NCBI GenBank assembly: GCA_963750895.1 | Contig: CAVVSD010000008.1 | Location: 620,001-684,000 of the forward strand | Direction: 5' to 3' | Origin: CAVVSD01 sp963750895 | Lineage (GTDB): Bacteria > Actinomycetota > Thermoleophilia > Solirubrobacterales > Solirubrobacteraceae | Length of the DNA: 64,000 bases | Shown: piece by piece, positions 42,071-50,257 of the stretch | Position numbering within the stretch: the first letter of the stretch is position 1 | Layout: every line of letters starts with the position of its first letter | Made by a program: the position numbers and the translations under genes | Notes under the pieces: model-generated | Told to the model about the DNA's origin: nothing | The model's input: the letters and a program-made list of their open reading frames with translations, nothing else | Database searches by the model: none

Positions 42071-43204
42071 ATGGACTTCCTGCTGTCCGACGACCACGGG
42101 GCGATCCAGGAGCTGGTCCGGGACTTCGCCCGCAACGAGATCGCGCCCGTCGCGGAGGAGCTCGACCGCGAGAAGCGCTTCCCCTACGAGATCGTCGGCA
42201 AGCTCGGCGAGCTCGGGCTCATGGGCATCCCCTTCCCCGAGGAGCACGGCGGCGGAGGTGGGGACACGCTCGCGTACGCGCTCGCGGTGGAGGAGCTCGC
42301 GCGGGTCGACTCGAGCGTCGCGATCACGCTGTGCGCGCACACGTCGCTGGGCACCCAGCCGATCGCGCTCTTCGGCACCGACGAGCAGCGCGAGCGCTGG
42401 CTGCCGGACCTGTGCAGCGGTCGCAAGCTCGGGGCGTTCGGCCTGACCGAGCCCGAGGCGGGGAGCGACGCGGGCAACGTGCGGACGCGGGCGACCCTCG
42501 CCGACGGCTCCTGGACGGTGAACGGCGCCAAGCAGTTCATCACCAACGCGGGCACCGACATCTCCGGCGTCGTGACGATCACCGCCCGGACCGGCGAGGA
42601 CGAGATCTCGAACATCGTCATCGAGAACGGCACGCCCGGCTACGAGCAGGGAGAGCCGTACCGCAAGATGGGCTGGAACGCGTCGGACACGCGGCCCCTC
42701 ACGTTCACGGACTGCGTCGTGCCCGAGGAGCACCTGCTGGGCCCGCGGGGCAACGGCTTCAAGCAGTTCCTGCACATCCTCGACATCGGCCGCATCGGCG
42801 TCGCGGCGATGGGCGTCGGCCTCGCGCAGGGCGCGCTCGACGAGGCGCTCTCCTACGCCAAGGAGCGCAAGGCGTTCGGCCGGTCGATCTCCTCCTTCCA
42901 GGCGATCCAGGGCAAGCTCGCCGACATGGCCACCGAGATCGAGGCGACCCGCCTGCTGACGTACAAGGCGGCGCTGCTGAAGGACCGAGGCGCGAACTTC
43001 ACGCTCACCGCCGCGCAGGCGAAGCTCAAGTCGGGGCGCCTCGCGGTGCGCTGCTCCGAGGAGGCGGTCCAGATCCACGGTGGGTACGGCTACATCGAGG
43101 AGTACCCCGTCTGTCGCTTCTACCGGGACGCGAAGATCCTCACGATCGGCGAGGGCACCGACGAGATCCAGCAGATGGTGATCGCGCGGGCGCTGGGCGC
43201 CTAG
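42071..43204 (+). CDS. Acyl-CoA dehydrogenase (short/medium-chain type)
   Basis: 377 aa. It has FAD/substrate signatures AFGLTEPEAGSDAG and ERKAFGRSISSFQAIQGKLADM, and a C-terminal GGYGYIEEYPVCRFYRDAK. The catalytic Glu is present in IGEGTDEIQ (YEGT position), while the alternative position used by isovaleryl-CoA and long-chain enzymes is Gly in LDIGRIG. It is therefore a butyryl/short-branched-type enzyme rather than a classical isovaleryl-CoA dehydrogenase. The biotin carboxylase and carboxyltransferase genes follow across a palindromic element. The TAG stop overlaps the left TA flank of that element. Confidence 0.9.
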   Translation: MDFLLSDDHGAIQELVRDFARNEIAPVAEELDREKRFPYEIVGKLGELGLMGIPFPEEHGGGGGDTLAYALAVEELARVDSSVAITLCAHTSLGTQPIALFGTDEQRERWLPDLCSGRKLGAFGLTEPEAGSDAGNVRTRATLADGSWTVNGAKQFITNAGTDISGVVTITARTGEDEISNIVIENGTPGYEQGEPYRKMGWNASDTRPLTFTDCVVPEEHLLGPRGNGFKQFLHILDIGRIGVAAMGVGLAQGALDEALSYAKERKAFGRSISSFQAIQGKLADMATEIEATRLLTYKAALLKDRGANFTLTAAQAKLKSGRLAVRCSEEAVQIHGGYGYIEEYPVCRFYRDAKILTIGEGTDEIQQMVIARALGA

Positions 43205-43365
43205 TGGGTCTTCTCGTGACGTCGCGCTTGAAACGGCGGGATGCCGGCGCCGTCAGGCAAGGACGCAGACCCGAAGGAATGCGGCAGCATTTCGAGTGGT
43301 CGAGGACGCCGCCTGGCGGGGATCGGCGCCCGCCGTTTCACGTGGGACGTTACGAGGAGGCCCAC
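43204..43365. mobile_element. Palindromic MITE-like element flanked by TA
   Basis: The whole gap between the dehydrogenase stop and the carboxylase start is one imperfect palindrome. The 37-bp terminal arms 43204-43240 and 43329-43365 match in inverted orientation at 31 positions, including TGAAACGGCGGG. The apex is AATGC-GGCA-GCATT at 43278-43291. TA flanks both ends (43202-43203 and 43366-43367), as with IS630/mariner-type insertions. Excision with one TA would leave GCC-TAATG, a coupled stop/start. There is no coding capacity. Four of the six arm mismatches would be G-U pairs in RNA, so a selected RNA hairpin is an alternative. Confidence 0.65.
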
Positions 43366-43367
43366 TA

Positions 43368-45263
43368 ATGTTCGGTGGGCCGCTGCTCATCGCGGGTCGC
43401 GGTGAGATCGCGGTGCGGATCGCCCGCACCGCGCACCGCCTGGGCATCCCGACGGTCGCGGTCTTCTCCGACGCGGACGAGGACGCCGAGCACGTCCGGG
43501 CCGCGGACGTCGCGGTCCGCATCGGGCCGCCGCCCGCGCGCGAGTCGTACCTGGACGCCGAGGCGATCCTCGACGCCGCCGCGCGGACGGGTGCGCGCGC
43601 CGTGCACCCGGGCTACGGGTTCCTGTCCGAGAGCCCGCCGTTCGCGCGCGCCGTGGTCGACGCCGGCCTGATCTGGGTCGGGCCGCCGGCCGACGCGATC
43701 GATCTCATGGGCGACAAGGCGCGCGCGAAGACGTGCGCGCGCGACGCGGGCGTGCCGACCATCCCGGGCGCCGAGGGCGAGGCGACGCTCGAGGACATCC
43801 GCGCGTTCTGCGCCGAGCACGGGTTCCCGTCCGTCATCAAGGCCGTCGCGGGCGGCGGCGGGCGCGGGATGCGCGTCGTGCGCGGCGAGGCCGAGATCGC
43901 CGGCGCGCTCGAGGCGGCGCAGCGCGAGGCCGCCGCGGCGTTCGGCGACGACCGCGTCCTCGTCGAGCGCTACCTCGACCGCACCCGTCACGTCGAGGTG
44001 CAGGTGCTCGCCGACCGGCACGGCGCCTGCGTCCACCTCGGCGAGCGCGAGTGCTCGCTGCAGCGCCGTCACCAGAAGGTCGTCGAGGAGGCTCCCTCCC
44101 CCGCCGTCGACGATGCGCTGCGGGCGCAGATGGGCGAGGCCGCGGTCGCGCTCGCGCTGGCCGCCGGGTACGAGGGCGCCGGCACGGTCGAGCTCGTGCT
44201 GGGCGACGAGGGCTTCTTCTTCCTCGAGATGAACACCCGCCTGCAGGTCGAGCACCCGGTCACCGAGGCCGTGTTCGGGGTCGACCTCGTCGAGGAGCAG
44301 CTGCGCATCGCGTCCGGGGAGCACCTGCGATTGCGCCAGGCGGACCTTCGCCCGCGGGGGCATGCGGTCGAGGCGCGGGTCTACGCCGAGGACCCGGCCA
44401 ACGCGTTCCTGCCGTCGGGCGGGCGGATCGTGGCGTGGCATCCGCCCGCCGGGGAGGGGATCCGCGTCGACGCGGGCGTGCGGACCGGCGTGGAGGTCAC
44501 CGGGCACTACGACCCGCTGCTCGCGAAGGTCATCGCCCATGGGCCGGATCGTCCGACGGCGCTCGCGCGGCTCGACCGCGCGCTGGCATCGTGCGCCATC
44601 CTCGGCGTCGCGACGAGCACGGCGTTCACCCGGGCGCTGCTGGCGGACCCCGACGTCCGCGCGGGCGACATGGACACGGGGCTGCTCGAGCGCCGGCTGG
44701 ACGAGCTCGTGACGCCGCCGCCCGACGACCTGCTCCCGGCCGCCGCGCTCGCGGCATGGCTCGGCGACACGGCGGAGCTCACCGACGTCGGGCCCTGGCG
44801 GCGCGCGTTCGACGGGCTGGGCGAGGTCGCGGTGCGCGACGGGGAGGTCCACGCGGCCGGGCGTGCCTGGGTGGCGCGGGCGGCGTTCGCGGAGGACGGC
44901 GCGCTGCGCGCCGAGCTCGACGGGATCTCGCGGCGCTACGAGGTCGCCGTCGACGGCGACGTCGTCTGGATCGGCCGCGACGGTCATGCGCTGGAGGCGC
45001 GGCCCGAGGTGCGGGCCCGTGCCGAGCAGGCCTGGGCGGGCGAGGCGCTGCAGGCGCCGATGCCCGGCACGGTGCTGCTCGTCCACGTCGCCGAGGGCGA
45101 TCCGGTCGCCGAGGGCGAGGTCCTGCTCGTCCTCGAGTCGATGAAGATGGAGCTCGCGATCACCGCGCCGCACGCGGGCGTCGTCGAGCACCTGCGCCTC
45201 GCCCCCGGGGACCGGGTCGCGCTGCGCGAGCCGCTCGTCACCATCGGGGAGCCGGATGAGTGA
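43368..45263 (+). CDS. Acyl-CoA carboxylase alpha subunit (biotin carboxylase + biotin carrier)
   Basis: 631 aa. The biotin carboxylase part (residues 1 to about 445) holds the ATP-grasp loop AVAGGGGRGMRVV, ERYLDRTRHVEVQVLAD, EMNTRLQVEHPVTE and RPRGHAVEARVYAEDP. The C terminus (about 555-630) is a biotinyl domain with the acceptor Lys in ESMKMEL (usually AMKM or SMKM). The architecture matches methylcrotonyl/geranyl/propionyl-CoA carboxylase alpha chains. The start is the ATG with GAGGAGG upstream, inside the right end of the palindromic element. It overlaps the beta subunit by 8 bp. Confidence 0.92.
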   Translation: MFGGPLLIAGRGEIAVRIARTAHRLGIPTVAVFSDADEDAEHVRAADVAVRIGPPPARESYLDAEAILDAAARTGARAVHPGYGFLSESPPFARAVVDAGLIWVGPPADAIDLMGDKARAKTCARDAGVPTIPGAEGEATLEDIRAFCAEHGFPSVIKAVAGGGGRGMRVVRGEAEIAGALEAAQREAAAAFGDDRVLVERYLDRTRHVEVQVLADRHGACVHLGERECSLQRRHQKVVEEAPSPAVDDALRAQMGEAAVALALAAGYEGAGTVELVLGDEGFFFLEMNTRLQVEHPVTEAVFGVDLVEEQLRIASGEHLRLRQADLRPRGHAVEARVYAEDPANAFLPSGGRIVAWHPPAGEGIRVDAGVRTGVEVTGHYDPLLAKVIAHGPDRPTALARLDRALASCAILGVATSTAFTRALLADPDVRAGDMDTGLLERRLDELVTPPPDDLLPAAALAAWLGDTAELTDVGPWRRAFDGLGEVAVRDGEVHAAGRAWVARAAFAEDGALRAELDGISRRYEVAVDGDVVWIGRDGHALEARPEVRARAEQAWAGEALQAPMPGTVLLVHVAEGDPVAEGEVLLVLESMKMELAITAPHAGVVEHLRLAPGDRVALREPLVTIGEPDE

Positions 45264-46773
45264 CCGCGACGGGCATCTCGCGCTCATCGCCGACCTGCAG
45301 GAGCGCCTGGCGCGGACGCGCGCCGGCGGCGGCGAGCGGGCGATGCAGCGCCACGTCGAGCGCGGGAAGCTGCCCGTGCGCGAGCGCATCGAGCGCCTCG
45401 TGGATCCGGGCTCGCCGTTCCTGGAGCTGTCGCCGCTGGCGGCCGAGGAGATGTACGACGGCGACGCGCCCGGCGCGGGCATCGTCACCGGCATCGGCGT
45501 CGTCGAGGGCCGTCGCTGCGTCGTCGTCGCCAACGACGCGACGGTCAAGGGCGGCACCTACTACCCCATGACGGTGAAGAAGCACCTGCGCGCGCAGGAG
45601 GTCGCGCTGCACAACCACCTCCCGTGCGTCTACCTCGTGGACTCCGGCGGCGCGTTCCTGCCGCTGCAGGACGACGTCTTCCCCGACCGCGAGCACTTCG
45701 GCCGCATCTTCTTCAACCAGGCGACGATGTCGGCGGAGGGCATCGCGCAGGTCGCCGCGGTCATGGGGTCGTGCACCGCGGGCGGCGCGTACGTGCCCGC
45801 GATGAGCGACGAGACGATCATCGTCCGCGAGGAGGGCACGATCTTCCTCGGCGGCCCGCCGCTCGTGAAGGCGGCGACGGGCGAGGAGGTCACGGCCGAG
45901 GAGCTCGGCGGGGGCGACGTGCACGCGCGCACGTCCGGCGTCGCCGACCACCTGGCCGATGACGACCGCCACGCGCTGGAGATCGCCCGGTCGATCGTGC
46001 GGACGCTGCCGCCGCAGGCCGCGCCGCCGTGGGAGCGCGTCGCGCCGCGCCCGCCGGCGGAGGACCCGGACGGCCTGCTCGACCTCGTCCCGCTGGACTC
46101 GCGCCGCCCCTACGACGTGCGCGACGCGCTGCGGCGGATCGTCGACGGCGGCGACCTGCAGGAGTTCAAGGAGCTCTACGGGACGACGCTCGTGACCGCC
46201 TTCGCCCACATCGACGGGCACCCGGTCGGGATCGTCGCCAACAACGGGATCCTGTTCAGCGAGAGCGCGCTGAAGGGCGCGCACTTCATCGAGCTGTGCG
46301 ACGTGCGCGGGATCCCGCTGCTGTTCGTGCAGAACATCGCCGGGTTCATGGTCGGCCGCGACTACGAGGCGGGCGGGATCGCGAAGGACGGCGCGAAGCT
46401 CGTGACCGCGGTGGCGACGGCGCGCGTCCCGAAGCTCACGGTCGTCATCGGCGGGTCGTTCGGCGCGGGCAACTACGGCATGTGCGGCCGCGCGTACTCC
46501 CCGCGGTTCCTCTTCATGTGGCCCAACGCCCGGATCAGCGTCATGGGCGGCGAGCAGGCCGGCGCGGTCATGGCGGCGGTCGGCCAGCCCGAGGTCGGCG
46601 CCAGGCTGCGCGACCAGTACGAGCACCAGGGCCGCCCGGTCTACGCGACCGCCCGGCTGTGGGACGACGGGATCATCGACCCGCGCGACACGCGCGGCGT
46701 CCTCGCCCAGGCCCTCGCCGCGTGCGCGGGCGCGCCGCTCGGCCCGATCCGCCGCGGGGTGTTCAGGATGTAG
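45256..46773 (+). CDS. Acyl-CoA carboxyltransferase beta subunit (methylcrotonyl-CoA carboxylase-like)
   Basis: 505 aa with two crotonase-fold halves. GSPFLELSPLAAEEMYDGDAPGAGIVTGIG, NDATVKGGTYYPMTVKKHLRAQEVA and YLVDSGGAFLPLQDDVFPD are hallmarks of MCC-type beta subunits, as is the C-terminal NIAGFMVGRDYEAGGIAKDGAK. It would carboxylate 3-methylcrotonyl-CoA or a related branched enoyl-CoA made downstream of the adjacent dehydrogenase. Enoyl-CoA hydratase and HMG-CoA lyase genes are absent nearby, so the full leucine route is not shown. Confidence 0.9.
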   Translation: MSDRDGHLALIADLQERLARTRAGGGERAMQRHVERGKLPVRERIERLVDPGSPFLELSPLAAEEMYDGDAPGAGIVTGIGVVEGRRCVVVANDATVKGGTYYPMTVKKHLRAQEVALHNHLPCVYLVDSGGAFLPLQDDVFPDREHFGRIFFNQATMSAEGIAQVAAVMGSCTAGGAYVPAMSDETIIVREEGTIFLGGPPLVKAATGEEVTAEELGGGDVHARTSGVADHLADDDRHALEIARSIVRTLPPQAAPPWERVAPRPPAEDPDGLLDLVPLDSRRPYDVRDALRRIVDGGDLQEFKELYGTTLVTAFAHIDGHPVGIVANNGILFSESALKGAHFIELCDVRGIPLLFVQNIAGFMVGRDYEAGGIAKDGAKLVTAVATARVPKLTVVIGGSFGAGNYGMCGRAYSPRFLFMWPNARISVMGGEQAGAVMAAVGQPEVGARLRDQYEHQGRPVYATARLWDDGIIDPRDTRGVLAQALAACAGAPLGPIRRGVFRM

Positions 46774-47683
46774 TGAGGACGATCTTGCCCGCGAGGTGCC
46801 CGTGCTCGCTGGCGTCGAGCGCCGCGGCGGCCTCCGCGAGCGGGTACGTCGCCCCGATCGGGACCTCGAGGCGGCCCTCGCCGATGAGGGCGATGATCTC
46901 GCGCAGCGCCGGCTGCAGGTCGCCCATGCTGCCGCCCCCGTGGATCGTGACGCCCTCGGGGACGTCGTCGAACCGCGCGATCGTGAGCACCCGCTCGGGG
47001 CCGCCGGCCAGCTCGACCGACACCGGCAGCTCGCCGCCGCGGCCGGACGCGTCGAGCGCGGCGTCGATGCCGTCGGGCGCCACCTCGCGCACGCGCTCGG
47101 CGAGGCCGTCGCCGTAGCGGACGGGGATCGCACCCCAGCCCCGCAGAAGGTCGTGGTTGGCCTCGCTCGCCGTGCCGATCACACGGGCGCCGCGCGCGAC
47201 GCCGAGCTGCACGGCGAACGTGCCCACCCCGCCCGCGGCCGCGTGGACGAGCAGCGTGTCGCCCGCGCCGACGCCGAGGCGCTCGAGCACCTTCCAGGCC
47301 ACGCCGCCAGCGCCGGCGAGCCCGGCCGCGACCTCCCACGGCAGCGCGTCGGGCTTCGCGACGAGGCGGTCCTCCGCGGCGAGCGCGGAGGTCGCGTACG
47401 ACGGGGTCGCCGACTGGCCGAGGACGGGGTCGCCCACCGCGAGCGCGGTGACGCCCTCGCCGAGCGCATCGACGACGCCCGCGACGTCGTTGCCCAGCCC
47501 CGCCGGGAACGCCTTCGGGAGCCCGGGGACGGAGCCGTGCAGGACCTTCCAGTCGAACGGGTTGACGCCTGCGGCGCGCACCGCGAGGCGCACCTGGCCG
47601 GGGCCCGGAGCGAGATCCCCGATCTCTGCGACCTGGAGGACGTCGGTCGCGCCGTGCTCGCTGAACTGCGCGGCCCTCGGCAT
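46763..47683 (-). CDS. Zinc-independent quinone/enone oxidoreductase (MDR superfamily)
   Basis: A 306-aa NADPH-dependent medium-chain reductase: AAGVNPFDWKVLHG, GNDVAGVVDALGEGV, the nucleotide motif HAAAGGVGTFAVQLG (AxxGxxG) and a C-terminal LAGKIVLTT. There are no structural zinc cysteines, consistent with the quinone oxidoreductase (QOR/zeta-crystallin) group. Convergent with the carboxyltransferase, overlapping by 11 bp. A role in detoxifying quinones or enals is generic, and no specific pathway is indicated. Confidence 0.85.
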   Translation of the reverse strand: MPRAAQFSEHGATDVLQVAEIGDLAPGPGQVRLAVRAAGVNPFDWKVLHGSVPGLPKAFPAGLGNDVAGVVDALGEGVTALAVGDPVLGQSATPSYATSALAAEDRLVAKPDALPWEVAAGLAGAGGVAWKVLERLGVGAGDTLLVHAAAGGVGTFAVQLGVARGARVIGTASEANHDLLRGWGAIPVRYGDGLAERVREVAPDGIDAALDASGRGGELPVSVELAGGPERVLTIARFDDVPEGVTIHGGGSMGDLQPALREIIALIGEGRLEVPIGATYPLAEAAAALDASEHGHLAGKIVLTTS

Positions 47684-47824
47684 CGCGGCGGCAACGATAC
47701 CTGCGTCCGTCCCCGGGCCCCGCCCTCACTTCCCGGCCCGACCTGCCGATCACCGGGTGGAAGGCGCGCAACGTGTCTGCACCTCCGCAGCCATCCGGTC
47801 CGCGCCGGGAGATCGGTTCACTTG

Positions 47825-50257
47825 ATGAGGAGCATCCGAAGGAACGGGCACAAGCCGCCCGGCGATGGACCCAAGCGTCAGTGGGGCAGCGACAAGCGAT
47901 CGCCGCTTCCCATCCTCGCCGCGCCGGCGTCGGAGAGCACCATGCTCATCGGACAGCTGGCGATCATGGTCACGGTCGTCGGCTGGCTCGTCTTCGTCGT
48001 CCTGACGCTGACCCGCAGCTCGATCACCGGCGCGCCCGGCCGGCCCGCGCTCGATCTGGCCACGATCGGCTACCTCGTGATCATGAGCCTGCTGGCCTGC
48101 TCGGCCCTGGCCTACCTGATCACCCGCCTGGGCTACTACTCGCGGACGCGCAACCACCGCCGCGCGACCCGCGCCGAGCTGAGCCAGCCCTTCGAGCGCT
48201 CGGCGCCGTCGCTGACCGTGCTCATCCCCTCCTACCAGGAGGACGAGCGCGTCATCCGCATGACGGTGCTCTCCGCCGCCCTGCAGGAGTACCCCGACCT
48301 CGGCGTCGTCCTGCTCATCGACGACCCGCCGGAGCCGAAGTACGCGAAGCCCGCCGCGATGCTCGCCGCGGCGAAGCGGATGCCGGGCGACATCGAGGCC
48401 CTCCTCGCCGTGCCGATGCAGCGCTTCGAGCGCGCCCTGGCCGACTGGGACGAGCACTTCAAGACCGCAGGCAGGCCGACGGTCGACGACATCTCGACCG
48501 TCGCGAGCCACTACGAGTTCGCCGCGACCTGGATGGCGACGTACGCCTCCGACTACGAGATCGTCGACCACGCCGACCGCTTCCTCGTCGAGCAGGTCCT
48601 GCGCGGCCTCGCCGCCGACCTGACCACCAACGCGGAGGCCCTCCGCGCGGCCGCCGCCGACGGCGCGGAACTGACCCACAACCACCTGCGCTACCTGCTC
48701 CAGCGACTGACCTGGATCTTCGGCGCGAAGATCACCAGCTTCCAGCGCAAGCGCTTCGTCTCGCTGTCGCACGAGCCCAACAAGGCGATGAACCTGAACA
48801 GCTACATCGGGCTCATGGGCGGCAGCTACCGCGAGGTGGACGTCCCCGGCGGCGGCCGCGCGCTGCTGCGCACCGACGGCGTCCCCGACCTCGAGGTCCC
48901 CGACCCCGACTACGTCCTCACCCTGGACGCCGACAGCCTCCTGCTGCCGGAGTACTGCCTGCGGATCGTGCACCTGCTCCAGCAGGCCGAGCACGAGCGC
49001 GTCGCGGTCGCCCAGGCCCCGTACACGTCCTTCCCGGGCGCGGCGACCCGCCTCGAGCGCATCGCCGGCGCGACGACGGACCTGCAGTACATGGTCCATC
49101 AGGGGATGACCCACTACGACGCGACCTTCTGGGTCGGCGCCAACGCCGTCCTGCGCAAGCGCGCGATCGACGACATCCGCGAGGTCTCCCACGACGGCGA
49201 CTGGGAGATCAGCCGCTACATCTCCGACCGCACCGTCATCGAGGACACGGAGTCGAGCATCGACCTCGGCGTCCACGGGTGGCGGCTGCTCAACTACCCC
49301 GAGCGGCTCAGCTACAGCGCCACGCCGCCGGACTTCGGCTCGCTGACCATCCAGCGCCAGCGCTGGGCGAACGGCGGTCTGCTCATCCTGCCGCGCCTGT
49401 GGCGCCAGATCCGCGTCCGCCGCCAGCGCGGCGAGCGCCAGCGCTTCGGCGAGACGTTCCTGCGCGTGAACTACATGGCGTCGATCGCGTGGAGCTCGAT
49501 CGCCCTGATCTTCCTGCTGGGCTACCAGTTCAACGACAAGCTGATCAGCCCGGTCGTCCTGCTGATCTCCATCCCGTACTTCGCGATGATGGCGATCGAC
49601 CTGCGCCACTGCGGCTACCGCAGGCGCGACGTGCTCGGGATCTACGGCTTCAACCTGATCCTGCTGCCCGTGAACCTCGCGGGCGCCGGCGCCTCGATGG
49701 TCCAGCTCCTGATCGGCGGACGGCCTGCGTTCAAGCGCACGCCGAAGGTACGCAGCCGCACCACGCCGGGCTTCACGTTCGTCGTCATGCCCTACGTGTT
49801 CGTCGCCTTCTCGGTGGCGGTTCTGATCAGCGACGTCTCCCGCGATCGGTGGGTCAACGCGGCGCTGGCGTTCATCAACGCCACGCTCGCCGGCTACGCG
49901 ATCGTCGCCTACATCGGCGTCGGCAACTCGATCGTCGACATCTTCAACAACGTCGTCAGCTGGCTGTACAAGCCGCAGCGTGCAGCTCGGGCCAAGCGTG
50001 CCACGCCCCGCGCTGCCGTGCCCATCACCGTCGCCGACACACCCGCCGCGCACTGGTCGCAGACGCTCGCCTACGCCTCGGCGGACGGCGTGCGACGGGC
50101 GGAGCGCCGCCGCTCCTCGCATCGCGACGGCGTGCCGGGCGACCGCCGTTCGCCGCTCGGCGACCGCCGCGCCGCCGTGCGTGCCCCGGAAGGGCACGAC
50201 CGCCAAGACACGATCGCCGCGCACACGCCGGCACCTGAGAGCAGGGACCAGCGATGA
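47825..50257 (+). CDS. Membrane processive GT2 glycosyltransferase (chitin/cellulose synthase-like)
   Basis: 810 aa. Two N-terminal helices (about residues 40-62 and 80-100) are followed by a cytosolic GT-A domain with LTVLIPSYQED, LTLDADSLLLPEY (DxD), VIEDTES (TED) and IQRQRW (QxxRW), then four or five C-terminal helices and a basic disordered tail of about 100 residues. The D, D, D, QxxRW set marks processive beta-glycan synthases. An insertion of about 150 residues separates the first strand from the DxD motif. ATG at 47825 or 47942. ATGA overlap couples it to a GH18 protein, suggesting a GlcNAc-containing polymer (inference). Confidence 0.82.
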   Translation: MRSIRRNGHKPPGDGPKRQWGSDKRSPLPILAAPASESTMLIGQLAIMVTVVGWLVFVVLTLTRSSITGAPGRPALDLATIGYLVIMSLLACSALAYLITRLGYYSRTRNHRRATRAELSQPFERSAPSLTVLIPSYQEDERVIRMTVLSAALQEYPDLGVVLLIDDPPEPKYAKPAAMLAAAKRMPGDIEALLAVPMQRFERALADWDEHFKTAGRPTVDDISTVASHYEFAATWMATYASDYEIVDHADRFLVEQVLRGLAADLTTNAEALRAAAADGAELTHNHLRYLLQRLTWIFGAKITSFQRKRFVSLSHEPNKAMNLNSYIGLMGGSYREVDVPGGGRALLRTDGVPDLEVPDPDYVLTLDADSLLLPEYCLRIVHLLQQAEHERVAVAQAPYTSFPGAATRLERIAGATTDLQYMVHQGMTHYDATFWVGANAVLRKRAIDDIREVSHDGDWEISRYISDRTVIEDTESSIDLGVHGWRLLNYPERLSYSATPPDFGSLTIQRQRWANGGLLILPRLWRQIRVRRQRGERQRFGETFLRVNYMASIAWSSIALIFLLGYQFNDKLISPVVLLISIPYFAMMAIDLRHCGYRRRDVLGIYGFNLILLPVNLAGAGASMVQLLIGGRPAFKRTPKVRSRTTPGFTFVVMPYVFVAFSVAVLISDVSRDRWVNAALAFINATLAGYAIVAYIGVGNSIVDIFNNVVSWLYKPQRAARAKRATPRAAVPITVADTPAAHWSQTLAYASADGVRRAERRRSSHRDGVPGDRRSPLGDRRAAVRAPEGHDRQDTIAAHTPAPESRDQR

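Noticed and set aside
42071..46773. Complete leucine (liu) operon
   Set aside because: The dehydrogenase carries the short/medium-chain catalytic Glu rather than the isovaleryl-CoA type, and enoyl-CoA hydratase and HMG-CoA lyase genes are not present.
46796..47824. An N-terminal extension of the GT2 synthase reading back through the oxidoreductase region
   Set aside because: The extension is an antisense shadow of the oxidoreductase at 46763-47683. The hydrophobic N terminus of the synthase begins only after 47825.
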